DNA from: Liolophura sinensis
Taxonomy: Eukaryota; Mollusca; Polyplacophora; Chitonida; Chitonidae
Direction of reading: 5' to 3'
Assembly: GCF_032854445.1 (NCBI RefSeq)
Contig: NC_088295.1
Coordinates: 19,889,385 to 19,953,384, forward strand
Length of the DNA stretch: 64,000 nt
Shown in pieces: positions 12,601 to 22,660 of this stretch. Every line of letters begins with the position of its first letter. Position 1 is the first letter of the stretch. A program made the position numbers and the translations under genes. The notes below the pieces were generated by a model that was given only the letters and a program-made list of their open reading frames with translations, had not been told where the DNA came from and did no database searches.

Positions 12601-15600
12601 TCACGTGACTGAGCCGTCTCAGACTGCCTATCAAAACATCCAGCACAGATTTGCCAACATTTCACCTGAATGCCCCAAAGAACTCATACACCTGGTGGAA
12701 ATCTGCATAAGAAGGGCATCGCATGACAAATTCACCTTTTCTGGTAAAGTTTGTTCCATGAGGACCATTCTTTCCTCATAAATTCCTACATCAGTATTCT
12801 GCCTTGGCATTTTACTGAGCTCGCCAACACAGGGAGTTTTGGCAAATCTGCAACATATGCTTATCTGATTTTCGTAGTTGATGGCTAGCAGTAGCAATTA
12901 TTCGTGCCAAATAAAATAACTCACACAGTATGAAGTTACAGTATACCTGTTGTATTTCACCTAGCCTTATAGACCTGTACCCCTTTATTGTTTGTTCCAG
13001 ATTTGTATTTAGTCTTCCAAAGTCTTTATCCTCTAAAGCTGTTCTCCGTATGGGATGTTAGCCTTCACAACGTTATTGTGCCCAAACACCAGAAATGGGT
13101 TGTGTTCAGGAGGCAGTTGTTTGAGGTGACGCCTAAGACGGCCGCTGTAGAACCCAGCTCTGATACGGACACGGAGGCAAGTGAGAACCTGATAGGTGAT
13201 CGGAACCATCAAGGCGTTATGGGTGAAGGCTCAACACACGTGAGCTACGTGTGCGACTGTGACATGAACTCTGCAGATCAGCCTTGTGGTGGAGACTTAA
13301 CGTTATGTGATGAACACTGTCAGGGTCACTCTACATCAATCTCGTGTAATGAAAATATTTGCCCCGAGGATGTATGCGACCAAGATAATCACAGCACTAT
13401 TGCTCAGAATAGAGACTGTGGAGAATTTAGCGAAGGTCATGATTCAGTATCCCTTGTATTTAAAGGAGAACACAACAAAATGTGCAAGATTGGGTTCCGC
13501 TGTGATGATTGTGTGATACATGAAAATGATATTTGTCTGTGCGAAAATATTGCCACCTCCGGGGCGTGTAGCTCTGTGGACTCCGGGGAGGATGCTATCA
13601 GCGAGTCTTGGCAGGAAGTTACTGAATCACAGTGTGACTCTAGTGACGAGGATAATGTTCGCATGTTTGGTGTGGGTTTATGTCCGTGTGAGGATAACCG
13701 GTGTTCCGCCCAAGATGGCACTACTTTCTGTGAGCTATCAGGATTGGAACCTATCACCAACAATAGTGATAATGACAATGGCATCTGTTTTTCTGACGAG
13801 GAAGATTTGATCCTTCAACCTAACGATGTTGATTACCGATCTGGAAATGAATCCACAGAAAAACAAAAATCTATTGATCATTCTTCGAAAGGCAGCGGAA
13901 ACTCTCTTTACTATGACAACATTGGTTTTTTTAGTGATAACGATACTGATCTCCAAACAGAAGGAATAGAAAATGTTCCCACTGAGCAAACAGACTTCTT
14001 TATGGACAATGCTCGCGTTCAGAACGACGGAAAAATTACCAAGACCTACCTCCCCAATGAAGAAATTCACTTTATTGACGATGATAGTGAAAATAATGAC
14101 ATAGTCGATACGAAAGGCTTATGTACCAATCCAACGGAGAATGGGAGTCAAAGCGAAGGTTATGCTGACAATTTTGTTACCAGAGATGAGTTATCTTCAT
14201 TCAGTGAGTATGATTGTGAGGGCTCTAGGAGTGACGGACATCTAAACCCACACGAACAGATAGGCTTCTTAAGTGATGATGACCATTGTTATCAGAACGG
14301 CGCAACTTGTAGAACGTTTAATGATGAACGCCTTAATGTTATTGGCTCTGATTGCTCTTGTGTTCACAGAACTGGAGGCATGAATTGTATGACCGATGAA
14401 GACCCACGTTACCGCTGTGATAATGAATTGTCGTTTCATAACGGAAGCAGTATAAGTGATGATGACTGCATAACTACTGATGATATTTCCGTTTTTAATG
14501 ATCAAGGCTTCTGTGATGAAGACAACAACGTTGCCAGTTCACAAGAAGCTGAAAATGGAAACGATGATATTCAAAGGGACGAGATAGGATTCCTCAGTGA
14601 TAATGATCTCTATATTCCGAAGGAGGAATGTTCCTTCAGAGGAACGATTAGCCCTCATGAAGAGATGAGTGCTTACCAAGACAATAGAAGTAACAGTGAT
14701 AAACATAACCATTTTTTAGAAATATGTTCTCCTGGTGATGAAGAAAATGGTAATGAAGATGACAGGCGTGGTGATCTTAGTAACTTCAGGTCAATGTGTT
14801 TGGTCAATACGTGTCAGTGTTTATTGCTGGATAATGTGTTAGACGTACCACACATGGCGGTAGAGACGGTTTCATTCACTGACTTCTCTGCATCTTTGGA
14901 AAGCAATGTCGTTAATATCAAGGGTGTAAAGCTTACCGTTGGTCGTAGAATTGGCTATATGTGTGAGCTGTCTGTAGCCCAGTACTGGTCAGACATTCGA
15001 CAAGATCTAACAATGCTTTTACAAGATTTCGAAGCGAAGCAACATGGCGTATCCAAAGCCTCGATCAAAAAGGATTTCAAGGGTTGTTTATTGCGGAAGC
15101 TAAGAGATATAGACTCGGAACATTTTGAGCACCAAGAGTTCCCAGTCCAGAGAGATGGCAATGCCAGAGCATTTCCGGTACCAAGTGAGATTCAGTCTGA
15201 TTCATCAAGACTTCGCAGCTGGCTCAATAATTGGGTTCCCTTTGACACTGATTTACCAGAATCCGGTTGTGCGTGGAAGGAGCTTGAGTATTCCGGTGAG
15301 TTTTCGGAAACCAATCAAGTGACAGAGTCTCCATGGTATGGAGAATGGAAGCCGTTCGATATGAGCATAGAGGGTGAAACCGCCTGGCCCAACCTGCCTG
15401 AAGACGTCATCGCTAATGACGTCCCCACGAAACAGCAGCTCATCGTGATCGAATCCCGTCAGAAGCATAAACACTGGCAGACGGAAGACCACATGGCCAA
15501 ACGACGGCTGAATCTAGGTCGCTATTTTAAAGAAAAGTACGGGTTTCAATCAAATATTATCGACGGGTACCTTGGTTTCGTTACTAGATTAAAAGAAAGT

Positions 15601-15654
15601 GACGAAATGTTGAAGTCATTAGTAGATATGGATTTAAGCTTTATCATGGTTTGA
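9652..15654 (+). CDS. Predicted pseudokinase with giant acidic C-terminal exon
   Basis: Eight exons: 9652-9739, 10262-10358, 10586-10733, 11409-11567, 11927-12072, 12353-12393, 12600-12743 and 13001-15654 (stop TGA). The total is 3477 bases, or 1158 residues, with every splice phase consistent. An in-frame stop at 9619-9621 supports the ATG at 9652. Residues ~29-274 follow the protein kinase fold: glycine-loop-like SGVFSS..KVYRA, RHVESL..RHPNV, hinge LLVEHPECGEF, RDVLTGLTFLE, catalytic-loop-like QIDIGLANV, GVAKVACCGLS in place of DFG, GDVHSFGMTLL (helix F), CPKELIHLVEICIR and a KFTF end. Key residues are replaced, so it is probably not a normal kinase. Residues 275-1158 come from one exon: first a Cys/Asp/Ser/Asn-rich acidic tract, then a compact C-terminal part rich in Trp. 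I do not recognise the family. The tyrosine-kinase-like layout suggests a signalling scaffold, but that is inference. Confidence 0.85.
10262..12743 (+). CDS. Kinase-fold exons 2-7 of the pseudokinase gene
   Basis: These six exons encode the kinase-like domain. The usual VAVK is VTFY, so the beta-3 Lys is missing. The alpha-C Glu position, nine residues before HPN, is His. HRD is QID, with the Asp and the later Asn of the loop kept but the His, Arg and basic residue lost. DFG is CCG, which removes the metal-binding Asp. Helix-F Asp (GDVHSFG) is kept, and the APE motif is not evident. The CCGLS codons straddle nothing: exon 4 ends GCCAAG and exon 5 begins GTTGCATGCTGC, so the CCG reading does not depend on an uncertain splice within the motif. 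Confidence 0.85.
13001..15654 (+). CDS. Exon 8: 884-residue acidic repeat region plus C-terminal domain
   Basis: A single 2654-base exon opened by the acceptor TTTGTTCCAG. Residues ~275-810 are strongly acidic and rich in Ser, Asn, Cys and Gly. They carry loose repeats of [EQN]IGF[LF]SD[ND]D near residues 580, 693 and 801, with weaker versions near 534 and 630. The SD[ND][DE] core fits the consensus for casein kinase 2. From ~residue 870 the composition changes to a more globular, less acidic sequence. It contains RRIGYMCELSVAQYW and two W-x-P-F-D blocks 38 residues apart (NWVPFD, EWKPFD), each followed by a Trp after AW. The protein ends in FIMV. No transmembrane segment or signal peptide is apparent. 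Confidence 0.85.
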
Positions 15655-16463
15655 ATTTGAAGTTAAGATCATGGTCACAAGGACGGATTGATTTAAACGC
15701 AGTCCTTTAGGTATGTCAACGCGCCATTCCCTGGCAGCAAAACCGTTAGGCAAGTCTTTAAAAAAATCACGTTTACCTGATAAAAAAATGTCATGTTTGA
15801 ACTTGGATACAAAGTCCTGCACAATTAATTTGCTCAGTTAACAACTTTTCGAGTTATTCTTGGAAATGTGTCGATACATTTTAAACACTTTATGTCATAA
15901 TCCATTTACATCCTCTGTTTATCTGGAATATTCCTGCGGTTAGCGTGTCTAGTTACCCAGTATATTGTCCTTGACCATTTTCGTGCCTGTTCCAAAAAGT
16001 CGTTCCAGGAAATCAAACTATGAGTGCTCTCTGTATGTACTACAGATATTTCGTAAATTTGTACATTAGTGTCAACCGAAGTTAGTTTAGGTCTTAAGTC
16101 TTCTCTGACAGTCCCATGAACTGATGTAAACCTGAGACTATTATATACACTAGTCCCGGTGTAAACGTGCGTGTAAGAAATCAAAAACATAATATACATG
16201 CATATAGAATTATATCTTTTATTACAAAATACTCTCTGATCTCATGTATGCTGCTATTGCGGTAAAGCTATATATATTTATAATCATGTGAAATACTTTT
16301 GATGTGCAAGTCTTTCTATAAGGATAACATTAAATTATGATTGTATATAGAAAGTATTTATTTATGTCTATATCCTCGTCATGCACTGCCTTTATTAAAA
16401 AGTTTAAATACATCTGTTTTTAGTTTATTTTATAAAACTTATTACAATAGATGTCCATAAGTG
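15655..16463. other. Convergent 3' regions of two genes
   Basis: The stop codons of the pseudokinase gene (plus) and the 281-residue gene (minus) are about 810 bases apart, and both 3' untranslated regions must fit here. TTTATTAAA at 16391-16399 reads AATAAA on the minus strand and ATTAAA on the plus strand. Another TTTATT lies at about 16358 and an ATTAAA at 16329. No coding signal was found. Confidence 0.55.
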
Positions 16464-19400
16464 TCATGGAAAGGGAGGATATGGTGTGAAAATGTATGAA
16501 GGTTTCATTAGTCCTGGTGACTCAAGATTCTGTTGGTGACTATTGTTGTCAATGGTACATTGGCATCTGAAACAATATACATATATTTTGTGAAAACATT
16601 TACCTTAAAAGCTCATTCTGGTTAATTTGACAGCTCAGACGACAGGGTAATTGTGTACATCGCTGACCTCAAAATATATGGTAAGAGGTCTATGTCTGAC
16701 TAATCTTTGTTGTAAACGAAAAATAGTTTCGAAATTACAGTCGTTATATACAAAGATGTATAAGGTGGAGAAAGACTTTTTTTAAAATTCTAACTTTATG
16801 ATTATTTATTCATATATAGTACTCTCTAAATGCTATTATGAACAAAACATGCACAAGCTACTTAGACCCTATACCACATATACATTTTATAAATTGTAAC
16901 AAATTTACATTACAATTTACATTATACAATTCACATTACTTATCGGGACGTTACACATTTATTTTTGTGTACACTTATCTTTGTGTACCTATACACTTTA
17001 TTTAAAATGTGCATTAAGCTGTGCGCGCCTGTACACATTCTGAGCTAAGTAAACAAACAGGAGTACAAATAGTGCACATTGGCTTGTGATTGATTGGTGT
17101 TTTAAGCCGTACTCAAGAACATTTTACTTATACGACGACGGAATTTACTTTTGAGAATATGTACATACTATGAACTTACCTGATAGCTGTCGTCGTCCAG
17201 CTGATTTCTTCGATATCTTTCTGAAAATTCCCTGCGAATATAATACGGGAATGATTTTCAAATTCTACTAAATAATGGTGTTTGAAAAGTAAGGTTTGTG
17301 GAAGACAAAATTAGAGTTAAAACTCACTCACATATACCATGTATGTATACATATAGAACTTTACTTACATCATCTCCACTGCGGCGCTGTCTTGTGTACA
17401 CATCGCTGACCCCGGTCTCTGTCAGCACGATGTTTTCTAACATACTGTCTATGGATAAGCTGATCAGGGCCTCTGATTATAGAAAATATGGATCATGATT
17501 TATTTATTATTTGACTGTTGTGAATATTCTTGAGTACGGCATACAACACCATCATTCCAATAAAAAAATGTATTTGATTGTTGTTTAAGGCCATACTCAA
17601 GAATGTGTCACTTGCACGGCGGGTGATCCGTTTTACGGTTGAAAGAAACCGGGGTAACCTAGCAACATTTGTCAAGTCATTGGTGAGCTTTCCCACAGCG
17701 GTGCAGACATGCCCACGATATTGGTGGAAGACAAGCCCAACGAATGCCTCCACACGAGCGTCATTGGCCGCATATATTTTGTCTCTATATAAAGTACCAG
17801 GAACAATGAGTGCGCGAATTCACAAATTCCCTGTCTAAGGTAAGGACTGAACTGTACATGTATGTATGCTGTAGTGATTAAGAGCCAAACTGAGTATCAT
17901 ACACTGTGTGTACAGCAGTGTGGATATTATTTACAGGTACATGTAGAGTTTTATTCCTGAAGATGACACTTTTGAAACTTTTTAAACCAGAAATTGTTTT
18001 ATAAGAAAAAAGTGTGTGACGAAATGCTTGTTCATGCTCGACAATGATAACATCAAGTAAACATGAACTGCTATGAAAATGATTGGTTATCTACCTTCTA
18101 ATTCTCCTTCAGGTCCGCGCACCACAAGGGAGCCAACCACGGGCCAGGAGATGTGATCTTTTCTGACTTCGCAGCGATGTTTAGTGCAGCAATTGAGCTC
18201 ATCCCAGATCTACAATGTCAATCCTCATACAGTAACTAAAGTGCCATGTTAATATTCCCTGTGTGATAAACCAAAGCAATGTTTAGAGCACATTTAACAA
18301 GAAACCATCAAACAATCCAACGTCATGTATAGGCCTATTACATCGCCAATACAGGTGTACTTGTATGTTTTATACATTTATCTCACCTTGGCGAGTTTAG
18401 AGTGTCGGCTTTTAGGCTGTAATGGGATCCGATCATCCACATCAATGTGGACTAAGCTGTCTGCGTTCTCAGCTAAACAGATAGCAAATGAGAAAGAATT
18501 GAATGAGTCTGAGTGGTGGTGGAATGCTGTACGTTTATAAAGCCATACCTATCGCTATGGAGAGGAAGTAGTGTAACACAGGACCATATATACATGTAAA
18601 TGTATAATATTCCCACGATATTATTGTGATATTGCCGATATGGCCTAAAACTTAAGCCACTCATTCATTAATTCCTAATATATTAGTAGCACCGAACATA
18701 ATGCAATGGCAAATGGGACATGTATTATATTCAATAACATCTTAAATGATCGCCAATTTAGTCACCTGGATCAAAGAATGGCCGCTGGTAGACTAAGGTG
18801 TTCATAATGGGCAGAGAAATTTCATTTTCCCTAATCCTAGCAGAGATGGTGTTGGTCGCTGTCTTGCGTGGAACAAAATCCTGAAATCAATCAGAACAGT
18901 TTATTTATTTATTTATTTATTTATTTGATTGGTGTTTTTTGTCGTACTCAAGAATATTCCGCTTATATGACGGTGGCCAGTATTACAGTTGGAAGGACCC
19001 ACGACCATCCGAAGGTTGCTGTCAGACCTTCCCACGTACAACCGGAGAGGGAACCATCATGAGCTGAAATTGAACTCGCATTCGCGAAAGGCTCCTGGTT
19101 CATTGTGCTGCGCTAGCACGCTAACCGCTTAGCCACGGAGCCGCTGAATCAGAAGAGAACTGTACTGACAGTAATTATCATGTATAACATAAGTTCACAA
19201 GTATAGCATGAAATAACCGGTTCTGCTATGTCACAAAGTTGTCGCGATCTGCAAGCGTATTAAGAAGCGCGAAACGCTAGTTAAGATAAAATTGCCACAT
19301 AGCCCTCGCAGCTTACCTGAAATTGACCAGGTCGTCTGTGTGGGGCGAATGTGACTTCATCACGGGCCTGAGCAGGGGGTTGAACTCTGTCCTTTTCATG

Positions 19401-19958
19401 TAGTGAGAAAGACGGGTTTACATACGCAGTCAGCTGGTACTCTGTCTTTCCCTCTCTCCCGTCGTCAACACTACACTCGTACTTTTCGCCACATACATTG
19501 AACTGATGAGGCTGAATACAAGAAAATGAAAAGGATAACTTAACTAACTCGGGCTTTTTTATAGGGTGAATATTGTGGCCAAACATTCCTGTTGAGAAAC
19601 TAATCAACAGGATGCCACATAGAGAATACCATTATTCCAAGTAAATGTGTGACTTCACGCACATTTTCCACGTGATCCTCTTTGGCTCTATACCTTGGCA
19701 TGATAGCGATATTCACATCATCGTGACTATATACTTACCTTAGAGAGATGAAAAGTCTTCTTGGAGGCTAAATTAGGTCGTTTGTTTAGAGGTTTATCTG
19801 AAACAGAATTCGACTTTTGTAAAAACATTACCTTTTTTTTCTTTTGAGATGGATATGACAATGGATGTGGATATCTAAAGATGATGAGGAACTACATGTA
19901 TAAGCAGTCAGTGACACTTACTTTTCTTTTTGACTGTGGCATCAGTTTTTGAGGCCAT
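16464..19958 (-). CDS. Uncharacterised 281-residue protein, nine coding exons
   Basis: Coding exons on the minus strand: 19958-19922 (ATG), 19797-19739, 19502-19317, 18880-18766, 18472-18387, 18209-18095, 17472-17369, 17220-17180 and 16566-16464 (TGA). All junctions are AG/GT and the sum is 846 bases in frame. The upstream part of the first coding exon reaches an acceptor at 19997-19999, and a non-coding exon ends at 20509 (CCA|gtaagt). The protein starts with a Lys-rich segment (VKKKNKP) and continues as a soluble, mixed-charge chain with YQRPFFDP, HIDVDDRIPL, IWDELNCCTKHRCEV and SWPVVGSLVVRGPEGE, ending PYPPFP. There is no signal peptide, membrane segment or catalytic motif I can name. Short exons and a conserved-looking core suggest a real but unannotated gene; a ciliary or axonemal role is only a guess. 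Confidence 0.8.
17519..17660. repeat. Two family-B SINE tails joined tail-to-tail
   Basis: A plus-strand tail (TATTCTTGAGTACGGC..ACAACACC) is directly followed by a minus-strand tail (TTGATTGTTGTTTAAGGCCATACTCAAGAATG), so two decayed copies meet at their A/T-rich ends. They lie within the intron between coding exons 17472 and 18095 of the 281-residue gene. A further tail fragment in minus orientation is at 17083-17160. Confidence 0.6.
18898..19145 (-). mobile_element. Family-B SINE, full copy on minus strand
   Basis: Starts with (TTTA)n and GATTGGTGTTTT..CGTACTCAAGAATATT, runs through a TACAACCGGAGAGG block, and ends with the reverse complement of a tRNA-like head (GCTAGCACGCTAACCGCTTAGCCACGGAG). 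It sits in the intron between coding exons 18880 and 19317 of the 281-residue gene. Confidence 0.85.
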
Positions 19959-20508
19959 GGTGAAGAAATTATGCTTGTCGATTTCAAAGAATGCTTCTGT
20001 AAAAAATGAGAATAATTTATTCAATTAAATATACGTTTACAACTACTGTGGAAACTAAGAGCACTGTAAGTAATAACACTTACAAAAATTTAATGACATC
20101 AGAAATTTGGTCTACTACTCATATCTGCCAATGTTAGGCTTCTTGAGACATAAAGATCTTAAAAATTAATTTCGGTCCCGAAACGTATAGGCCTATTTGT
20201 CCAGAGGGACATCATCCTACTTTCAAGATAAATCTTAAAACATCAGCAGAATGCTAAACTTTGTCTTCAAGGTAATTTTAGGTCACAAAAAAAACACAAA
20301 TAAACACAGTAATCATAGGGAACAAAACACAGCGGGGCATTGCTGTCACTGCATGAAGACGACAATGTTGTTGGTAGCAGGCTATATGCATGTACATTGA
20401 CATTTTAAGAAAAAATATATGAATTCACAAGGCTTATAATCAAAGAACCGTCACCTTAATACAGTTGTTACGAATGCTTGTCATAAAATTATCAGAAAAC
20501 TTACTTAC

Positions 20509-20640
20509 TGGTTATAACTGATCTTGCACTCTTGACGGAAGTTTGGTCAAACACAATAAGCTGACGTCATGGGTATTGTGACGTATGAAGGTCGATCCCA
20601 CTGTATCCATTGACGTCATCTGTACGTTCAACGCGCTGTG
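20509..20640 (-). promoter_or_regulatory. Promoter / non-coding first exon with two CREs (281-residue gene)
   Basis: A strong donor (CCA|gtaagtaag, read on minus) at 20508/20507 ends a leader exon. TGACGTCA occurs perfectly at 20562-20569 and again at 20611-20618, and a related TGACGTAT lies at 20579. The spacing of 49 bases between the two palindromes and their place at the 5' end of this gene suggest CREB/ATF control. The transcription start itself cannot be fixed. Confidence 0.5.
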
Positions 20641-21215
20641 TAAAACGTTGTTTCTGTCCCTTTGTGCGACGTGGCCTTTTGCATCTGCAGATAGGGAAAG
20701 TGTGATTATGTGGCCAAAATGAAAGAATATCTGTGAAAGTCATTGTTTTAAGCCTTTGTACTGATCAGTATAAAGAAGAGAACAAAAAATTACCTTGCCT
20801 TATTTTGAACATCTTGTATTAATGTTGTCTTTGTAAAAATGCCAGTAACAAAATAAAGCCTGAAAGGTTTCTCACTCCAGGTGCAGACCCCCTTTGGCCA
20901 TCGACACTGTGTGAAGGCGATATTTGCACATTGGCGACATACTGGAAGTGCCATGGAATATTGTATATAGCATGTATACATGAATGGAGACACACTATAG
21001 ATAGGCCGAATATATAGTGTGCTCTGAAAGGAAAGACAGTTCATAATTCTAGCAGTTCTAACTTGCAGTAAGCATCGCCTTACTACCGCTGACTACTATA
21101 TCTAAGACTACTTTACTTCTACCTTTTCGAACTGAAATTATATGCATTGAATGTTTGATTTTAATCTCTCAAGGATATATCACGGCAGTAGTCAGAAGTA
21201 ATGGGTCACCATCGC

Positions 21216-22215
21216 ATTTCTCAACACGGTTTTATTGGCCATTTCACCAGTCCCAAACTAGTTCCCAACACCACCTCACTGGTCATTTCACCAGTCCCAG
21301 ATTAGTTCCCAACACGATTTCACCGGCCATTTCACCACTCCCAAACTAGTTCCCAACACCACCTCACTGGTCATTTCACCAGTCCCAAATTAGTTCCCAA
21401 CACGATCTCACTGGTCATTTCACAAGTCCCGAACTAGTTTCCAACACGATCTCACTGGTCATTTCACCACTCCCAAACTAGTTTCCAACACGATCTCACT
21501 GGTCATTTCACCAGTCCCGAACTAGTTCCCAACACGATCTCACTGGTCATTTCACAAGTCCCGAACTAGTTTCCAACACGATCTCACTGGTCATTTCACC
21601 ACTCCCAAATTAGTTCCCAACACGATCTCACTGGTCATTTCACAAGTCCCGAACTAGTTTCCAACACGATCTCACTGGTCATTTCACCAGTCCCGAACTA
21701 GTTCCCAACACGATCTCACTGGTCATTTCACCAGTCCCAAATTAGTTCCCAACACAATCTCATTGGTTATTTCACGAGTCCCGAACAAGTTCCCAACACG
21801 ATCTCATTGGACATTTGATCAGCCCCAAACTAGTTTCTAACACAATGTCATTGGTCATTTCACCAGTCCCAAAATAGTTCCCAACACGATCTCATTGGTC
21901 ATTTCACCAGCCCCGAAATGATTCCCAACACAACACAACAACTGGGTTATCTTCCGAGTCATTTCGCCAGCAGGCCTGAATCATTTCCCAACACGATCCC
22001 ACAGGTTATATTCCTAGTCAGTCAGGAATTGATTCACAAAATGCAATCTCACTGACCATCTCCCAGTCTCAAAGTGGTTTCGAAGTCGCCATCTCATTCA
22101 TTCGTGCACTGATGTTCTCTCCGGTCTAGAGTTGAAAACGCGATCTTATCAGTCTTCTTGTCACTTCTGAACTGTTTGTAACACGCGATTTCATTGGTCA
22201 GATCGCCAATCGCGA
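21216..22215. repeat. 44-bp satellite array (~22 units)
   Basis: The unit is approximately GGTCATTTCACCAGTCCC + AACTAGTTCCCAACACGATCTCACT. Copies between about 21230 and 21920 are very similar and alternate between two or three variants (CCAGTCCCAAA, CAAGTCCCGAA, CCACTCCCAAA). Toward 22215 they decay progressively. Most units carry ACTAGT. There is no coding capacity. Confidence 0.95.
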
Positions 22216-22504
22216 ACAAATTCTGAAATGGTCGCAAAACTCAGGAATGATGACCACTTCATTGAAGTTAAAATTTCTCATACAGCTCATACTGATCGTA
22301 CCGTTTGTATGCACTACATCTTTCCAGACAATGGCGACTCATTTCCCAGCTGGACTGACCACTGTTCTCTTGCACTGTATATAAGCAATACGTGCCAACA
22401 CAGAGTCGCAAATAAACGACACAGCTAAGAACCGATTTCCTTTGTCCTGAAATTGTTTCTCCATTGTTCTAAACAATTGCTAACGTGGTGAAACAGTTAC
22501 TGGA

Positions 22505-22660
22505 GAAATATTATTTATTCACTTATTGATTTCATTGGTGTTTTACGCTCTACTAAATATGCACTCATACGACGCTGGCCAGCGTTATGGCGGGAGGAAA
22601 CTGGTCAGAACCGCAGACTGCTGACAAACCTTCCCGAGTACGACCGGAGAGGATACTGGA
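22505..22660 (-). mobile_element. Family-B SINE fragment
   Basis: TTATTTATTCACTTATTGATTTCATTGGTGTTTTACGC.. followed by CATACGACGCTGGCCAGCGTTATGGCGGGAGG and a CGACCGGAGAGG block. The tRNA-like head is missing or too decayed to see. Confidence 0.7.

Noticed and set aside
13307-14505. Several 70-115-codon ORFs in other frames
   Set aside because: All are shadows of the long pseudokinase exon 8.
16549-16566. Reading the last exon of the 281-residue gene as MPMYH and stop
   Set aside because: It required ending the previous exon in the wrong phase. Recounting the bases at donor 17368 gives a different phase and a 34-codon final exon.
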